In this document: positions 1 through 8,321 of the stretch, one piece after another
Layout: the number at the start of each line of letters is the position of its first letter
Position numbering within the stretch: the stretch's first letter is position 1
DNA from: Micromonospora marina
Lineage (GTDB): Bacteria; Actinomycetota; Actinomycetes; Mycobacteriales; Micromonosporaceae
DNA: 64,000 bases
NCBI RefSeq assembly: GCF_900091565.1
Contig: NZ_FMCV01000022.1
Location: 1-64,000, forward strand
Direction: 5' to 3'
Notes under the pieces: model-generated
Database searches by the model: none
Told to the model about the DNA's origin: nothing
What the model saw: the letters and a program-made list of their open reading frames with translations, nothing else
Made by a program: the position numbers and the translations under genes

Positions 1-1
1 C

Positions 2-385
2 CCAGCCCTCGCCCTGGATTTCCCGCACGCCGTGCAAGCGCTACGAATCCGCCGCCGACGGATGAACCTGGCCACCGGCCGCTGGTCCACCGTCACCGTC
101 TACGCGATCACCAACCTGACCACCACCCAGGCCAGCCCCGCCGACCTCGCCGACTGGCTACGCGGACACTGGGCCATCGAAACCCTGCACCACATCAGAG
201 ACACCACCTACGCCGAGGACGCCAGCCGCATCCGCACCGGCAACGCGCCACGCGTCATGGCCACCCTGCGCAACACAGCGATCAGCCTGCTCCGACTGAC
301 CGGCACCACCACAACCATCGCCGCAGCCCTACGCCACAACAGCCGAAACCCCTACCGGCCACTCCAACTACTCGGAATCACCTGA
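2..385 (+). mobile_element. ISAs1-type transposase, C-terminal part (gene starts before the window)
   Basis: The frame is open from the first bases of the window, so the gene begins outside it. About 127 residues are visible. They match the C-terminal part of ISAs1-family DDE transposases as I know them: the basic RIRRRR block, the TVTVYAITNL strand, the WLRGHWAIE segment that carries the last catalytic glutamate, the RTGNAPRVMATLRN helix and a closing RPLQLLGI. Whether the transposase is intact upstream cannot be seen. No terminal inverted repeat could be identified after the stop. The next gene is tRNA-Ala, about 110 bp away, a common kind of site for insertions. Confidence 0.85.
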
Positions 386-492
386 AACGGTCAAACAACT
401 ACCTTGCCGGAGCCCTGGACGCTGGGCCGGAAACAAATCAGCGGCCCGGTCGATGATCGCTCGACCAGGCCGTTGACCTGCAATTTCAAGGG

Positions 493-565
493 TGGAGCCG
501 AGGGGACTCGAACCCCTGACCCCCACACTGCCAGTGTGGTGCGCTACCAGCTGCGCCACGGCCCC
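493..565 (-). tRNA. tRNA-Ala, anticodon GGC
   Basis: Read on the minus strand this folds as a standard 73-nt tRNA. The 7-bp acceptor stem (GGGGCCG with CGGCTCC, one G-T pair) ends in discriminator A. The anticodon arm is CCACA-CTGGCAG-TGTGG, giving anticodon GGC. The T arm contains GGTTCGAGTCC. The 3' CCA is not encoded; the genomic bases after the discriminator are CCC. Confidence 0.96.
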
Positions 566-654
566 TTGCGGTCGTCCCGGTCGCCCGGGCACGGAGAGAA
601 CTATACACACGCCGCCCGGCATGGTCATCTCGCGGGGGTCACCCCGCACCCGCC

Positions 655-1209
655 TCAGTTCAGCGCCACGTCCGGCGGGAAGTGGGCCACCGCGGCCATC
701 ATGCCGCCCTGCCGGCGCAGCACCATCGGCCAGAGATCATCCGGCCGGTCGACGAAGGCGTCACCGGGCAGCGCGTCGAACACGAACCAGGAGCCCTCCT
801 CGATCTCGCGCTCCACCTGCCCGGCGCCCCAGCCGGAGTAGCCGGCGAACACCCGGATCCCGCCGACGGCCTCACGCAGCTTCTCCGGGTCGACCGAGAG
901 GTCGATGGTGCCGACCGCGCCGGAGACGCGGTGGAAGCCCTTGACCGGGCGGACGGGGTGCCGCATGCGGGCCAGGCAGATGGCCGAGTCGGGCTGCACC
1001 GGGCCGCCCTCGAACAGCACCGCCGGGTCGCCGGCCAGATCGCTCCAGTCGCCGAGCACGTCGGCCACCGAGACCTCGGTGGCCCGGTTCAGCACCACCC
1101 CGAGTGCGCCGCCGGGTTCGTGGGCGACGAGCAGCACGACCGTACGGTCGAAGTTCGGGTCCTTGAGCCCCGGTGTCGCGACCAGCAGTCGTCCGGTCAT
1201 CGACTCCAT
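655..1209 (-). CDS. YqgE/AlgH (UPF0301) family protein
   Basis: About 184 aa. The sequence has the AlgH/YqgE family pattern: an N-terminal TGRLLVATP strand, DPNFDRTVVLL, GALGVVLNRA, a GGPV loop, and YSGWGAGQVEREI near residue 130. The biochemical role of the family is not settled, so no pathway is assigned. Three in-frame ATGs are possible (1254, 1209, 1200). The 1209 or 1200 start fits the usual family length and begins at the conserved TGRLL strand; none has a strong ribosome binding site. It is flanked by tRNA-Ala downstream and a divergent phosphorylase gene upstream. Confidence 0.85.
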   Translation of the reverse strand: MESMTGRLLVATPGLKDPNFDRTVVLLVAHEPGGALGVVLNRATEVSVADVLGDWSDLAGDPAVLFEGGPVQPDSAICLARMRHPVRPVKGFHRVSGAVGTIDLSVDPEKLREAVGGIRVFAGYSGWGAGQVEREIEEGSWFVFDALPGDAFVDRPDDLWPMVLRRQGGMMAAVAHFPPDVALN

Positions 1210-1394
1210 GGCTCGGCCACCGATCGCCTGCCCCTCACCCTGCATGTCCGACACCCGTCAGCCGTGTGCCCGTACGGGCCCGAGGCCGTCGACCGTCCAC
1301 CCTGTCAACGCCATGTCACGCACCATAGCCTGCGCCCGGCCCGCTGGTTAAGGTCTGACGGCGGGTGATCGCGACGGGATCGAGGGAGGGCCGG

Positions 1395-2195
1395 ATGGCG
1401 GTGCGGGCCGAACTGGCGGTGATCGGCGGGTCGGGGCTGTACGCCCTGCTCGACGGGGTGGAGCACGTGGTGGACACTCCGTACGGCGAGCCGTCCGGCC
1501 CGATCACGGTCGCCGAGGTGGGCGGCCGCCGGGTGGCGTTCCTGCCCCGGCACGGGCGCGACCACCGGTATCCCCCGCACCTGATCCCGTACCGGGCGAA
1601 CCTGTGGGCGTTGCGGTCGCTGGGCGTACGCCAGGTGCTGGCGCCCTGCGCGGTGGGCGGCCTGCGGCCGGAGCTGGGTCCGGGCACGTTCGTGGTGCCG
1701 GACCAGTTGATCGACCGCACCAGCGGGCGTACGCAGACCTACTACGACCGGGGCGCGGTGCACGTGTCGTTCGCCGACCCGTACTGCCCGGCCGGGCGGC
1801 GCACCCTGCTGGACACGGCGGCCGGGCGGGGCGTGCCGGCGGTGGACGGCGGGACCGTCGTCGTGGTCGAGGGCCCGCGGTTCTCGACCCGGGCGGAGTC
1901 GCGCTGGTTCACCTCGATGGGCGGCACGATCGTCAACATGACCGGCCACCCGGAGGCGGTGCTGGCCCGCGAGCTGGCGCTCTGCTACACGTCCATCGCG
2001 CTGGTGACGGACCTGGACGCGGGCGTCGAGGCGGGCGAGTCGGTCACCCACGAGGAGGTGTTCCGGGTCTTCGCGGAGAACACCGACCGGCTGCGCGGGC
2101 TGCTCCTGGACGCCGTCGCGGCGCTGCCGGCCGAGCGGGAGTGCCCGTGCGGGAGCGCGCTGGACGGGATCAAGCTGCCGTTCCCGCTGCCCTGA
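1395..2195 (+). CDS. mtnP: S-methyl-5'-thioadenosine phosphorylase (MTAP/PNP family)
   Basis: 266 aa. It belongs to the trimeric nucleoside phosphorylase family that splits methylthioadenosine, the by-product of spermidine synthesis, into adenine and methylthioribose-1-phosphate. Visible family features are the N-terminal AVIGGSGLY phosphate loop, PRHGRDHRYPPH, the NMTGHPEAVLARE purine/ribose segment and SIALVTDLDAG near the C terminus. The ATG at 1395 is preferred over one 30 nt upstream because GAGGGAGGG lies just before it. The close relative purine nucleoside phosphorylase cannot be excluded. The PEAVLARE/VTDLD pattern favours an MTAP-type enzyme. Confidence 0.85.
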   Translation: MAVRAELAVIGGSGLYALLDGVEHVVDTPYGEPSGPITVAEVGGRRVAFLPRHGRDHRYPPHLIPYRANLWALRSLGVRQVLAPCAVGGLRPELGPGTFVVPDQLIDRTSGRTQTYYDRGAVHVSFADPYCPAGRRTLLDTAAGRGVPAVDGGTVVVVEGPRFSTRAESRWFTSMGGTIVNMTGHPEAVLARELALCYTSIALVTDLDAGVEAGESVTHEEVFRVFAENTDRLRGLLLDAVAALPAERECPCGSALDGIKLPFPLP

Positions 2196-2306
2196 GCGCG
2201 GGAAGCGCCCGAAAAGTCATCCTCCGCCCGATAGATTCGGCTGGTCGGGGGGACAGGGCACCGGGCCGGCTCCGGCATCCCCACGCGAGGACGGAGGCAG
2301 CCGGCG

Positions 2307-3899
2307 ATGGCGACGGTGCGCGAGGCGACCTACGACCTGCTGCGCGCGCTCGGCCTGACCACCGTCTTCGGCAATCCCGGCTCGACCGAGGAGCCGTTCC
2401 TGGCCGAATTCCCGGCGGACTTCCACTACGTGCACGCGCTCCAGGAGGCGTCCGCAGTCGCGATGGCCGACGGCTACGCCCAGGGCACCGGCCGGCCCGC
2501 GCACGTCAACCTGCACACCGCGCCGGGCACCGGCAACGGCATGGGCAACCTGGTCACCGCCTGGCACAACCGGACCCCACTCGTCGTCAGCGCCGGCCAG
2601 CAGACCCGCGAGATGCTGCTGATCGAGCCGCGCCTGGCCAGCCCCCGGGCGGTCGAGCTGGCCCAGCCGTACGTGAAGTGGGCCCACGAACCGGCCCGCG
2701 CGCAGGACATCCCGGCGGCCTTCATGCGGGCGTACGCCTCGGCGGTGCAACCACCCGCCGGGCCGGTCTTCCTCTCCCTGCCGATGGACGACTGGGACCG
2801 TCCGGCCGACCCGCCGCCGCAGGTGCGAACCGTCGCCACCCGGATCGCCCCGGACCCGGACCGGCTGCGGAGCTTCACCGGGGCGCTGGCCGCCGCCCAC
2901 TCCCCCGCGCTTGTGCTCGGCGCCGCGGTGGACCGGTCGGACGCCTGGCCGGACGCGGTGGCGCTGGCCGAGCACCTGGCCGCCCCGGTCTGGGCCGCCC
3001 CGGCGCCGGAGCGGGCCGTGTTCCCGGAGCGCCACCCGCACTTCCGGGGCGTGCTGCCGTACGCGATCGGGCCGCTGTCGGAGGCGCTGCGCGGCCACGA
3101 CGTGGTGCTGGTGGTGGGCGCGCCGGTGTTCCGCTACTACCCGCACGTGCCGGGTGACTACCTGCCCGGCGACGCGCGGCTGCTGCACGTGACCGACGAC
3201 CCGGACGAGGCGGCCCGCGCCCCGGTCGGGGAGAGCCTGCTCGGCGACTCCGGGCTGACCATGGCCGCGCTGCGGGAACTGCTGCCGGCGACCGACCGGC
3301 CGGCGCCGTCGGCGCGCCCGCAGCCGGCCCCACCGGAGGCGGCCGACCCGCCGAGCGCCGACGCGTTGTTCGCCGCGCTCGCAGCCGCGTGGCCGGCGGA
3401 CGGGGTGCTGGTGCAGGAGTCGCCGTCCAACCTGGCCGCGCTGCGCCGCCGGTTGCCGATCGAGCGGCCGCGCTCGTACCTGACGATGGCCAGCGGCGGT
3501 CTCGGATTCGGGCTGCCGGCGGCGGTCGGCATGGCCCTCGCCGAACGCGACACCGGCCGTGGCCGCCCGGTGGTCGCGGTGGTCGGCGACGGCTCGTTCC
3601 ACTACTCGGTCCAGGCGCTGTGGACGGCGGCGCGGCTGCGGCTGCCGCTCGCCGTCGTGGTCCCGGTCAATCAGCAGTACGCGATCCTCAAGGCGTTCGC
3701 CGAGCTGAAGCACACCCCGGGCGTGCCCGCACTGGACCTGCCCGGGTTGGACGTGACGGCGGTGGCGCACGGCTACGGCTGCGCCGGTGCGGCGACCACG
3801 CTGGACGGGCTCGCTTCGGCGCTGACCGACGCGCTCGCCACGGATCGGCCGACGGTGCTGCCGGTGCCGATCAGCACCGACGTGCCACGGATCCTGTGA
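2307..3899 (+). CDS. Benzoylformate decarboxylase-like ThDP-dependent enzyme
   Basis: 530 aa, the usual length for this family. Features in order: S26 in GNPGSTEEP, the ThDP-activating glutamate E47 in ALQEAS, H70 in NLHTAPGTGN, a central Rossmann-like domain, and the C-terminal ThDP motif from GDGS through the metal-ligand asparagine in VNQQY. The numbering of S26, E47 and H70 matches Pseudomonas putida BFD. The second active-site histidine of that enzyme (H281, FRYHQY from memory) aligns with tyrosine here (FRYYPH), with a histidine two residues later. It probably decarboxylates a 2-keto acid to an aldehyde, but the natural substrate is uncertain. No mandelate-pathway partners are adjacent. 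Confidence 0.82.
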   Translation: MATVREATYDLLRALGLTTVFGNPGSTEEPFLAEFPADFHYVHALQEASAVAMADGYAQGTGRPAHVNLHTAPGTGNGMGNLVTAWHNRTPLVVSAGQQTREMLLIEPRLASPRAVELAQPYVKWAHEPARAQDIPAAFMRAYASAVQPPAGPVFLSLPMDDWDRPADPPPQVRTVATRIAPDPDRLRSFTGALAAAHSPALVLGAAVDRSDAWPDAVALAEHLAAPVWAAPAPERAVFPERHPHFRGVLPYAIGPLSEALRGHDVVLVVGAPVFRYYPHVPGDYLPGDARLLHVTDDPDEAARAPVGESLLGDSGLTMAALRELLPATDRPAPSARPQPAPPEAADPPSADALFAALAAAWPADGVLVQESPSNLAALRRRLPIERPRSYLTMASGGLGFGLPAAVGMALAERDTGRGRPVVAVVGDGSFHYSVQALWTAARLRLPLAVVVPVNQQYAILKAFAELKHTPGVPALDLPGLDVTAVAHGYGCAGAATTLDGLASALTDALATDRPTVLPVPISTDVPRIL

Positions 3900-3902
3900 C
3901 GC

Positions 3903-4847
3903 TCAGCCGGGCCGTACGGTCAGCGGGGCACCGCTGCCGGCGTCGAGCACCACGCGCCCGCCCACCGGCGCGGCGAGCGTGACGCTGACCGGCTTCAGCA
4001 CGAGCTGCGCGGTGCAGTGGCCGGTCGGCGAGACCACCGCACCGCCGATCACCACCACGTCCGGCCGTTCCAGCACCATCGGCGTGGGCGGGCCGTCGCA
4101 GGCGCCGACCCCGAGCAGGTAGTCGATGCGGTTGCCCTCGACCGCCCGCAACTGCTGAGCGGACACCAGGCCCGCCGGTAGCGGCCTGCCGGGCACCACG
4201 CCGTCGGGCACCCGGCCGGTCACGCGCGGCGCCACAGCGACCCGCGCCACGGGTACGGCCAGCTCGTCCACCGTGAACAGCCAGGCGGGCACCTCGGCGC
4301 GGCCCCGGCTGGTCCACACCGGTGCGCTGCCCAGCCGTACCTCGGTCACGGTGAGCGGGACGCACGGGGTCGGCACCGAGGTCGACACCGAGTCGTCCGG
4401 GCCGGGCGACCCGGTCGGTGCCGGGTCCGGTGCGGCCGGGCGTCCGTCGCACGGCGGCGGATCGCCCTGGTCGAGTCGGGCGTACGCGTCGGCGGCGCTG
4501 ACCAGCGGCACCCGCAGCGTGCCGTCGGGGAACCGGATCGTGCCGTCGGGCGGCACGTCTGCCGGCATCGGGATCTGGTCCCGGTACCAGCCGGCGCCGA
4601 ACGCGGTCTTCGTCTCCGCGGTGAAGCCCGGGTCGCCGGTGAGCACAGTGGCGTCCTGGAGCGGCACGTACCCGTCGCGCCAGCCCGGTCCGGGCCGCCA
4701 GCCCGCCGCGACCTCCTCGGCCCGCTCGGTGAACACGGGCCGCTGGTCCGGGCCGGCAGGCGGTGTGCCCCCCGGGCCGGCACCGGGCGTGGCGCAGGCG
4801 GAGAGGGCCAGCAGGGGGATCCCGAGCAGGGCGAGCACGCGACGCAT
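3903..4847 (-). CDS. Putative lipoprotein of unknown function
   Basis: 314 aa from the ATG at 4847. That start gives a short basic n-region, a hydrophobic stretch and a lipobox LSAC followed by a Gly/Pro-rich linker, the form of an exported lipid-anchored protein. A longer frame to 4940 exists but would bury the signal peptide. The body has no motif I recognise. It is convergent with the decarboxylase gene (3 bp between the stops). The frameshifted hemerythrin-like gene lies 40 bp upstream on the same strand. Confidence 0.75.
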   Translation of the reverse strand: MRRVLALLGIPLLALSACATPGAGPGGTPPAGPDQRPVFTERAEEVAAGWRPGPGWRDGYVPLQDATVLTGDPGFTAETKTAFGAGWYRDQIPMPADVPPDGTIRFPDGTLRVPLVSAADAYARLDQGDPPPCDGRPAAPDPAPTGSPGPDDSVSTSVPTPCVPLTVTEVRLGSAPVWTSRGRAEVPAWLFTVDELAVPVARVAVAPRVTGRVPDGVVPGRPLPAGLVSAQQLRAVEGNRIDYLLGVGACDGPPTPMVLERPDVVVIGGAVVSPTGHCTAQLVLKPVSVTLAAPVGGRVVLDAGSGAPLTVRPG

Positions 4848-4887
4848 ACGGCATTGGACGCGTACCCGTCCCGGCTGGTTCCCGGGC

Positions 4888-5308
4888 TCAGTCCTCGCCG
4901 CCGAGGTCGGTCTGGTACGCCTCCCAGACCAGGTCGGCACCGTGACGCCGGTGCCGGTCGACGCAGCAGGTCGCGGGTGCGCGCCCGCACCTCGGCGGCG
5001 GACACTCCTGGCCGGCGCACGGCGTGCTGGAGCGCTGCGAGCGCCGCGCTGATCTCGGCGTGCTCGCCGAGCAGACGTACGCCCCGGTCCAGCCGGGGCG
5101 CGGCGCGCACCAGGTCGGCGTAGTGCCCACCCGCGCCCTCGGTGACGCGGACGTGTTCGGTGAAGCCCCGCCGGACGGGGTCCAGGTCGGTGAGAAGTCG
5201 CTGCCGCCAGCGCGGCCCGGCGGCGGCCAGCGCCCGCCCGAGGGCGCGCAGGTCACCGGGGGTGCTCGGGAGCACGGCGGCCGGCTGCTGGAGAGGACTG
5301 GTGGCCAT
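4888..5308 (-). pseudogene. Hemerythrin-like protein, interrupted by one frameshift
   Basis: Reading from ATG 5308 gives a helical protein with EH and HY pairs (FTEHVRV, GGHYADLV, LLGEHAEI) up to ARTRDLLR at about 4967. The frame then runs into low-complexity Arg/Pro sequence over the lipoprotein gene. The sensible continuation, VDRHRRHGADLVWEAYQTD ending in a stop at 4888, is in another frame. The interval of 421 nt is 3x140+1, so one inserted base or a 2-nt deletion explains it. Joined, the two parts make a ~139-aa protein resembling hemerythrin-domain proteins of actinobacteria, which bind a di-iron centre. It may be a real pseudogene or a sequencing error. Confidence 0.6.
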
Positions 5309-5447
5309 GGGACACCTCCCGCTGCTGGGGTGCTAGCCCGTATGGCGATGGTGGACCCGGTTCGAGGGCCTGTCCAGCGGTCGGCGCCGCCTCATCTGTC
5401 CCGTCCGTGTCAGCGGCCCCACGAGATGACACGGACCCCGGAGACGA

Positions 5448-5483
5448 CTGTGCGCCCCGGTCCGGGTGGACCGGGGCGCACAG
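5448..5483 (-). terminator. Terminator of the tmRNA gene
   Basis: A perfect inverted repeat: 5448-5463 pairs with 5468-5483 (16 bp) around a GGGT loop (plus-strand sequence). It starts 9 nt beyond the 3' end of tmRNA. There is no T-tract, as is common for hairpin terminators in actinobacteria. Confidence 0.75.
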
Positions 5484-5492
5484 GCCGTGTCG

Positions 5493-5865
5493 TGGAGGTG
5501 CCGGGAATCGAACCCGGGTCCTTCGCCGGTTTGTCAGGGCTTCTCCGAGCGCAGCTCGCTATGCCTCTACTCGGCCCCACCGCTCACGCGAGCAAGTTGG
5601 TGTGACGGGCCCAGTCGCTGATTGATCTCGCCGCACGGACCCCGCGACCGGGTCCGGTTGGCCAGCCTCCTAGCTGATGCCGGCAAACTGGGTCGAAGGC
5701 ACTCCCAGGCCGACAGACTTGCTACTCGCCTCAGGCGGCGAGAGCGAAGTCAGCGCGATTGTTCTTGGCGCTTATTGGTTTCCGACGACCGATTCTCGAG
5801 ACGACGTCGGCTTCCTCGGCTCGCTTCCCCTGTCGCTGCGTACGAAGTCGAAACCAGTCACCCCC
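5493..5865 (-). ncRNA. ssrA: Transfer-messenger RNA (tmRNA)
   Basis: About 373 nt. The 5' end GGGGGTGACTGGTTTCGACTTCG has the conserved tmRNA start. The 3' end carries GGGTTCGATTCCCGGCACC, and its acceptor strand pairs with the 5' GGGGGTG. CCA is not encoded. An internal reading frame (5731-5769) encodes the tag AKNNRADFALAA followed by TGA, ending in the canonical ALAA degradation signal. tmRNA with SmpB rescues ribosomes stalled on broken mRNA. The smpB gene lies just upstream in the same direction, the usual pairing. Confidence 0.95.
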
Positions 5866-5968
5866 TCGTGGCGCTGCCCCTGTCGGCAGCACACCAAGCC
5901 TAACGCCTGGCGCAACCGGATTCATCCCGAGGCCCGCCCGACGCGGGCCACCGGACGAACCGGACGTA

Positions 5969-6448
5969 TCACTCAGCCATGCCCTTGCCGCGCCGGCCCA
6001 CCGCCCGGGCGATCTCCCGGTCGGCGTCCCGCTTGGCCAGGTCCTGGCGCTTGTCGTACGACTTCTTACCCCGGGCCAGGCCGATCTCCACCTTGGCCCA
6101 GCCGTCGGAGAAGTAGACCTGCAGCGGCACCAGCGTCAGGCCGCTCTCCTTGAGCTTGCCCAGCAGCCGGTCGATCTCCAGCCGGTTGAGCAGCAGCTTG
6201 CGGGTGCGCCGGGGCTCGTGGTTGGTCCAGGTGCCCTGGGCGTACTCCGGGATGTGCATGGCGTGCAGGTAGATCTCGCCGTCGCGCTCCTGGGCGAACG
6301 CGTCCACGAGCGACGCCCGCCCGGCCCGCAGCGACTTGACCTCGGTGCCGGTGAGCGCCATGCCCGCCTCGTACGTGTCGAGGATGGCGTAGTCGTGGCG
6401 CGCCTTCTTGTTGGAGGCGACCACCTTGCGACCTTTTTCCCGTGGCAT
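5969..6448 (-). CDS. smpB: SsrA-binding protein SmpB
   Basis: 159 aa. SmpB binds the tRNA-like domain of tmRNA and delivers it to stalled ribosomes. Family signatures present are VASNKKARHDY, the TGTEVKSLRAG block, SLVDAFAQ, HIPEY with TWTNHEPRRTRKLLL, and the basic C-terminal tail KSYDKRQDLAKRDADREIAR that occupies the empty mRNA channel. The ATG at 6448 begins MPREKGRKV and follows AGGAAGGGGGTGG; longer in-frame extensions upstream are not conserved family sequence. The gene lies between a strong hairpin (6521-6561) and ssrA, so it probably has its own promoter. Confidence 0.95.
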   Translation of the reverse strand: MPREKGRKVVASNKKARHDYAILDTYEAGMALTGTEVKSLRAGRASLVDAFAQERDGEIYLHAMHIPEYAQGTWTNHEPRRTRKLLLNRLEIDRLLGKLKESGLTLVPLQVYFSDGWAKVEIGLARGKKSYDKRQDLAKRDADREIARAVGRRGKGMAE

Positions 6449-6520
6449 CGGCGCCACCCCCTTCCTGATCGACTCACCGGCCACCGGCCGGCGAGCGGAG
6501 ATCATGCTACCGGAACCACA

Positions 6521-6561
6521 AGGGCCCTCCCGCGCCATTTGTTCCGGCGCGGGAGGGCCCT
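6521..6561. terminator. Strong hairpin between ftsX and smpB
   Basis: A perfect 16-bp inverted repeat, 6521-6536 with 6546-6561, around a 9-nt loop. It starts 20 bp after the ftsX stop and probably ends the ftsEX transcript ahead of smpB. The stem is almost pure G/C with no T-run. Confidence 0.75.
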
Positions 6562-6581
6562 CGGTGAGCCGTAGAAGGTGA

Positions 6582-7457
6582 CTAGACCCGCAGGTAGAAG
6601 CGGAGCGTGACCCAGGCGGTGACCGCGCTGACCACGCCACCGACGGCGGCCATCAGCGGGAAGGTCAGGAAGATGTCGGTCCAGGAGATCGGGGTGATCA
6701 GACCCTCCAGGGCAGCCATCGAACTGCCGGCCGCGAGCACCTTCACCGCGACCAACGCGAGCAGGCCCAGGATGGAGCCGAACAGACCGGCCACCACCGC
6801 CTCCAGCACGAACGGCGCCTGGATGAACCAGTTCGACGCGCCGACGAGCTTCATGACCGCCACCTCACGCCGCTTGCTGTACGCGGCGACCTGGATGGTG
6901 TTCGCGACGAGCAGCAGGGCGGCGACGGCCATCACGATCGCGATCGCGAGTGCGCCGTTCTGGAAGCCGCTGAGCACCCCGAAGACCTTGTCGAGCAGCT
7001 TGCTCTGGTCGACGATCGTGTCGATGCCCTCGGTGGCCTTGTACTTGTCGTAGATGGCCTTGTACTGCTCCGGGTCGTTCAGCTTGACCCGGTACGACTC
7101 GGGAAGCTGGTCCGGCTTGACGGCGCTGACCAGGTCCGGGGCGTCGGCGTACATCTGCTGGAAGCGCTCGTACGCCTGCTCCTTGTTGACGTACGTCGAG
7201 TCCCTGACCAGCGGGTCCTGCTCGAGCTGCTGGCCCAGCGCGTCGACCTGCTCCTCGGTGGCATCGGTCTTGAGGAAGATCGAGACCTCGACGTTCTCGT
7301 AGTAGAGGTCCTTCATGTCGCCGACCTTCTGGTAGAGAAGGCCGCTGCCGCCCAGCATGAACAGCGACACCGCCATTGTGATGATCATGGCGATGGTCAT
7401 GGTGACGTTGCGCCACAGCCCGACCAGTACTTCGGACAGGACGTACTTCATCCGCAT
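6582..7457 (-). CDS. ftsX: Cell division protein FtsX
   Basis: 291 aa membrane partner of FtsE. It has a first transmembrane helix at roughly residues 20-42, an extracellular domain (about 45-165) with the conserved VFLK-like strand (VSIFLKTDATEEQ), and three further membrane helices at about 172-194, 218-242 and 262-285. The FtsEX complex couples ATP hydrolysis to activation of peptidoglycan hydrolases at the septum. The start ATG 7457 follows GGAGGAATATCCCG. ftsE is 65 bp upstream, so the two are co-transcribed. Confidence 0.95.
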   Translation of the reverse strand: MRMKYVLSEVLVGLWRNVTMTIAMIITMAVSLFMLGGSGLLYQKVGDMKDLYYENVEVSIFLKTDATEEQVDALGQQLEQDPLVRDSTYVNKEQAYERFQQMYADAPDLVSAVKPDQLPESYRVKLNDPEQYKAIYDKYKATEGIDTIVDQSKLLDKVFGVLSGFQNGALAIAIVMAVAALLLVANTIQVAAYSKRREVAVMKLVGASNWFIQAPFVLEAVVAGLFGSILGLLALVAVKVLAAGSSMAALEGLITPISWTDIFLTFPLMAAVGGVVSAVTAWVTLRFYLRV

Positions 7458-7522
7458 CGGGATATTCCTCCGGCTCTCCGGCGTGAGGTTTCGTCGTCAG
7501 GGTCTACGGAACGTCGTCCGGC

Positions 7523-8203
7523 TCAGCCGTAGACGCCGCGGGCCTGGTCGCGCACGATGCGGCCGCTCTCGATCTCGATGACCCGGCGCCGCATCTGGTT
7601 CACGATGTTGGAGTCGTGCGTGACCATCACGACGGTCGTACCGGTGCGGTTGATCCGGTCCAGCAGGCGCATGATCTCGATCGAGGTGTCCGGGTCCAGG
7701 TTTCCGGTCGGCTCGTCGGCCAGCAGGATCAGCGGCCGGTTGACGAACGCCCGGGCCACCGCGACACGCTGCTGCTCACCACCGGAGAGCTCGTGCGGGT
7801 AGCGGTGCTCCTTGCCGCCGAGACCGACCAGCTCCAGCACCTCCGGCACGACCCGGCGGGCGACCGCCTTCGTCTTGCCGATCACCTCAAGTGCGAACGC
7901 CACGTTCTCGTACGCGGTGCGGTTCGGCAGCAACCGGAAGTCCTGGAAGACGCAGCCGATGGAACGCCGGAAGTGGGGCCGCTTCCAGGAACGCATCGAG
8001 GTGACGTCCTTGCCGTTGACGACGACCCGGCCCTTGTTGGGCGTGACCTCGTGCAGCAGCAACTTGATGATGGTGGACTTGCCGGAGCCGGATGGACCGA
8101 TGAAGAAGACGAACTCGCCCTTCTCGATCGAGACGGACACGTTGTCGAGCGAAGGCCGGGACGCCTTCGGGTACGTCTTCGTCACTTGCTCAAGCTGAAT
8201 CAC
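7523..8203 (-). CDS. ftsE: Cell division ATP-binding protein FtsE
   Basis: 226 aa ABC-type ATPase. Walker A is GPSGSGKST, the signature is LSGGEQQRVAVARA, Walker B is LILLADEPTGNLD, and the switch histidine is in VVMVTHD. Length and motifs are those of FtsE rather than a transporter ATPase, and ftsX follows directly. The GTG at 8203 (start of VIQLEQVTKTYP) is chosen because it fits the FtsE N terminus; the frame stays open 54 nt further upstream without family similarity. Confidence 0.95.
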   Translation of the reverse strand: MIQLEQVTKTYPKASRPSLDNVSVSIEKGEFVFFIGPSGSGKSTIIKLLLHEVTPNKGRVVVNGKDVTSMRSWKRPHFRRSIGCVFQDFRLLPNRTAYENVAFALEVIGKTKAVARRVVPEVLELVGLGGKEHRYPHELSGGEQQRVAVARAFVNRPLILLADEPTGNLDPDTSIEIMRLLDRINRTGTTVVMVTHDSNIVNQMRRRVIEIESGRIVRDQARGVYG

Positions 8204-8321
8204 GGGTCGGTAGTCTACGCGGTGTAACTGCTGAGCCAAGCCCCACGCCCCGCCCAAGCGGTGCGCGTCATCGATTTACCCGGTCAACACGAGATCGATG
8301 ACGCGTTGCGTCCGGCCGTGA

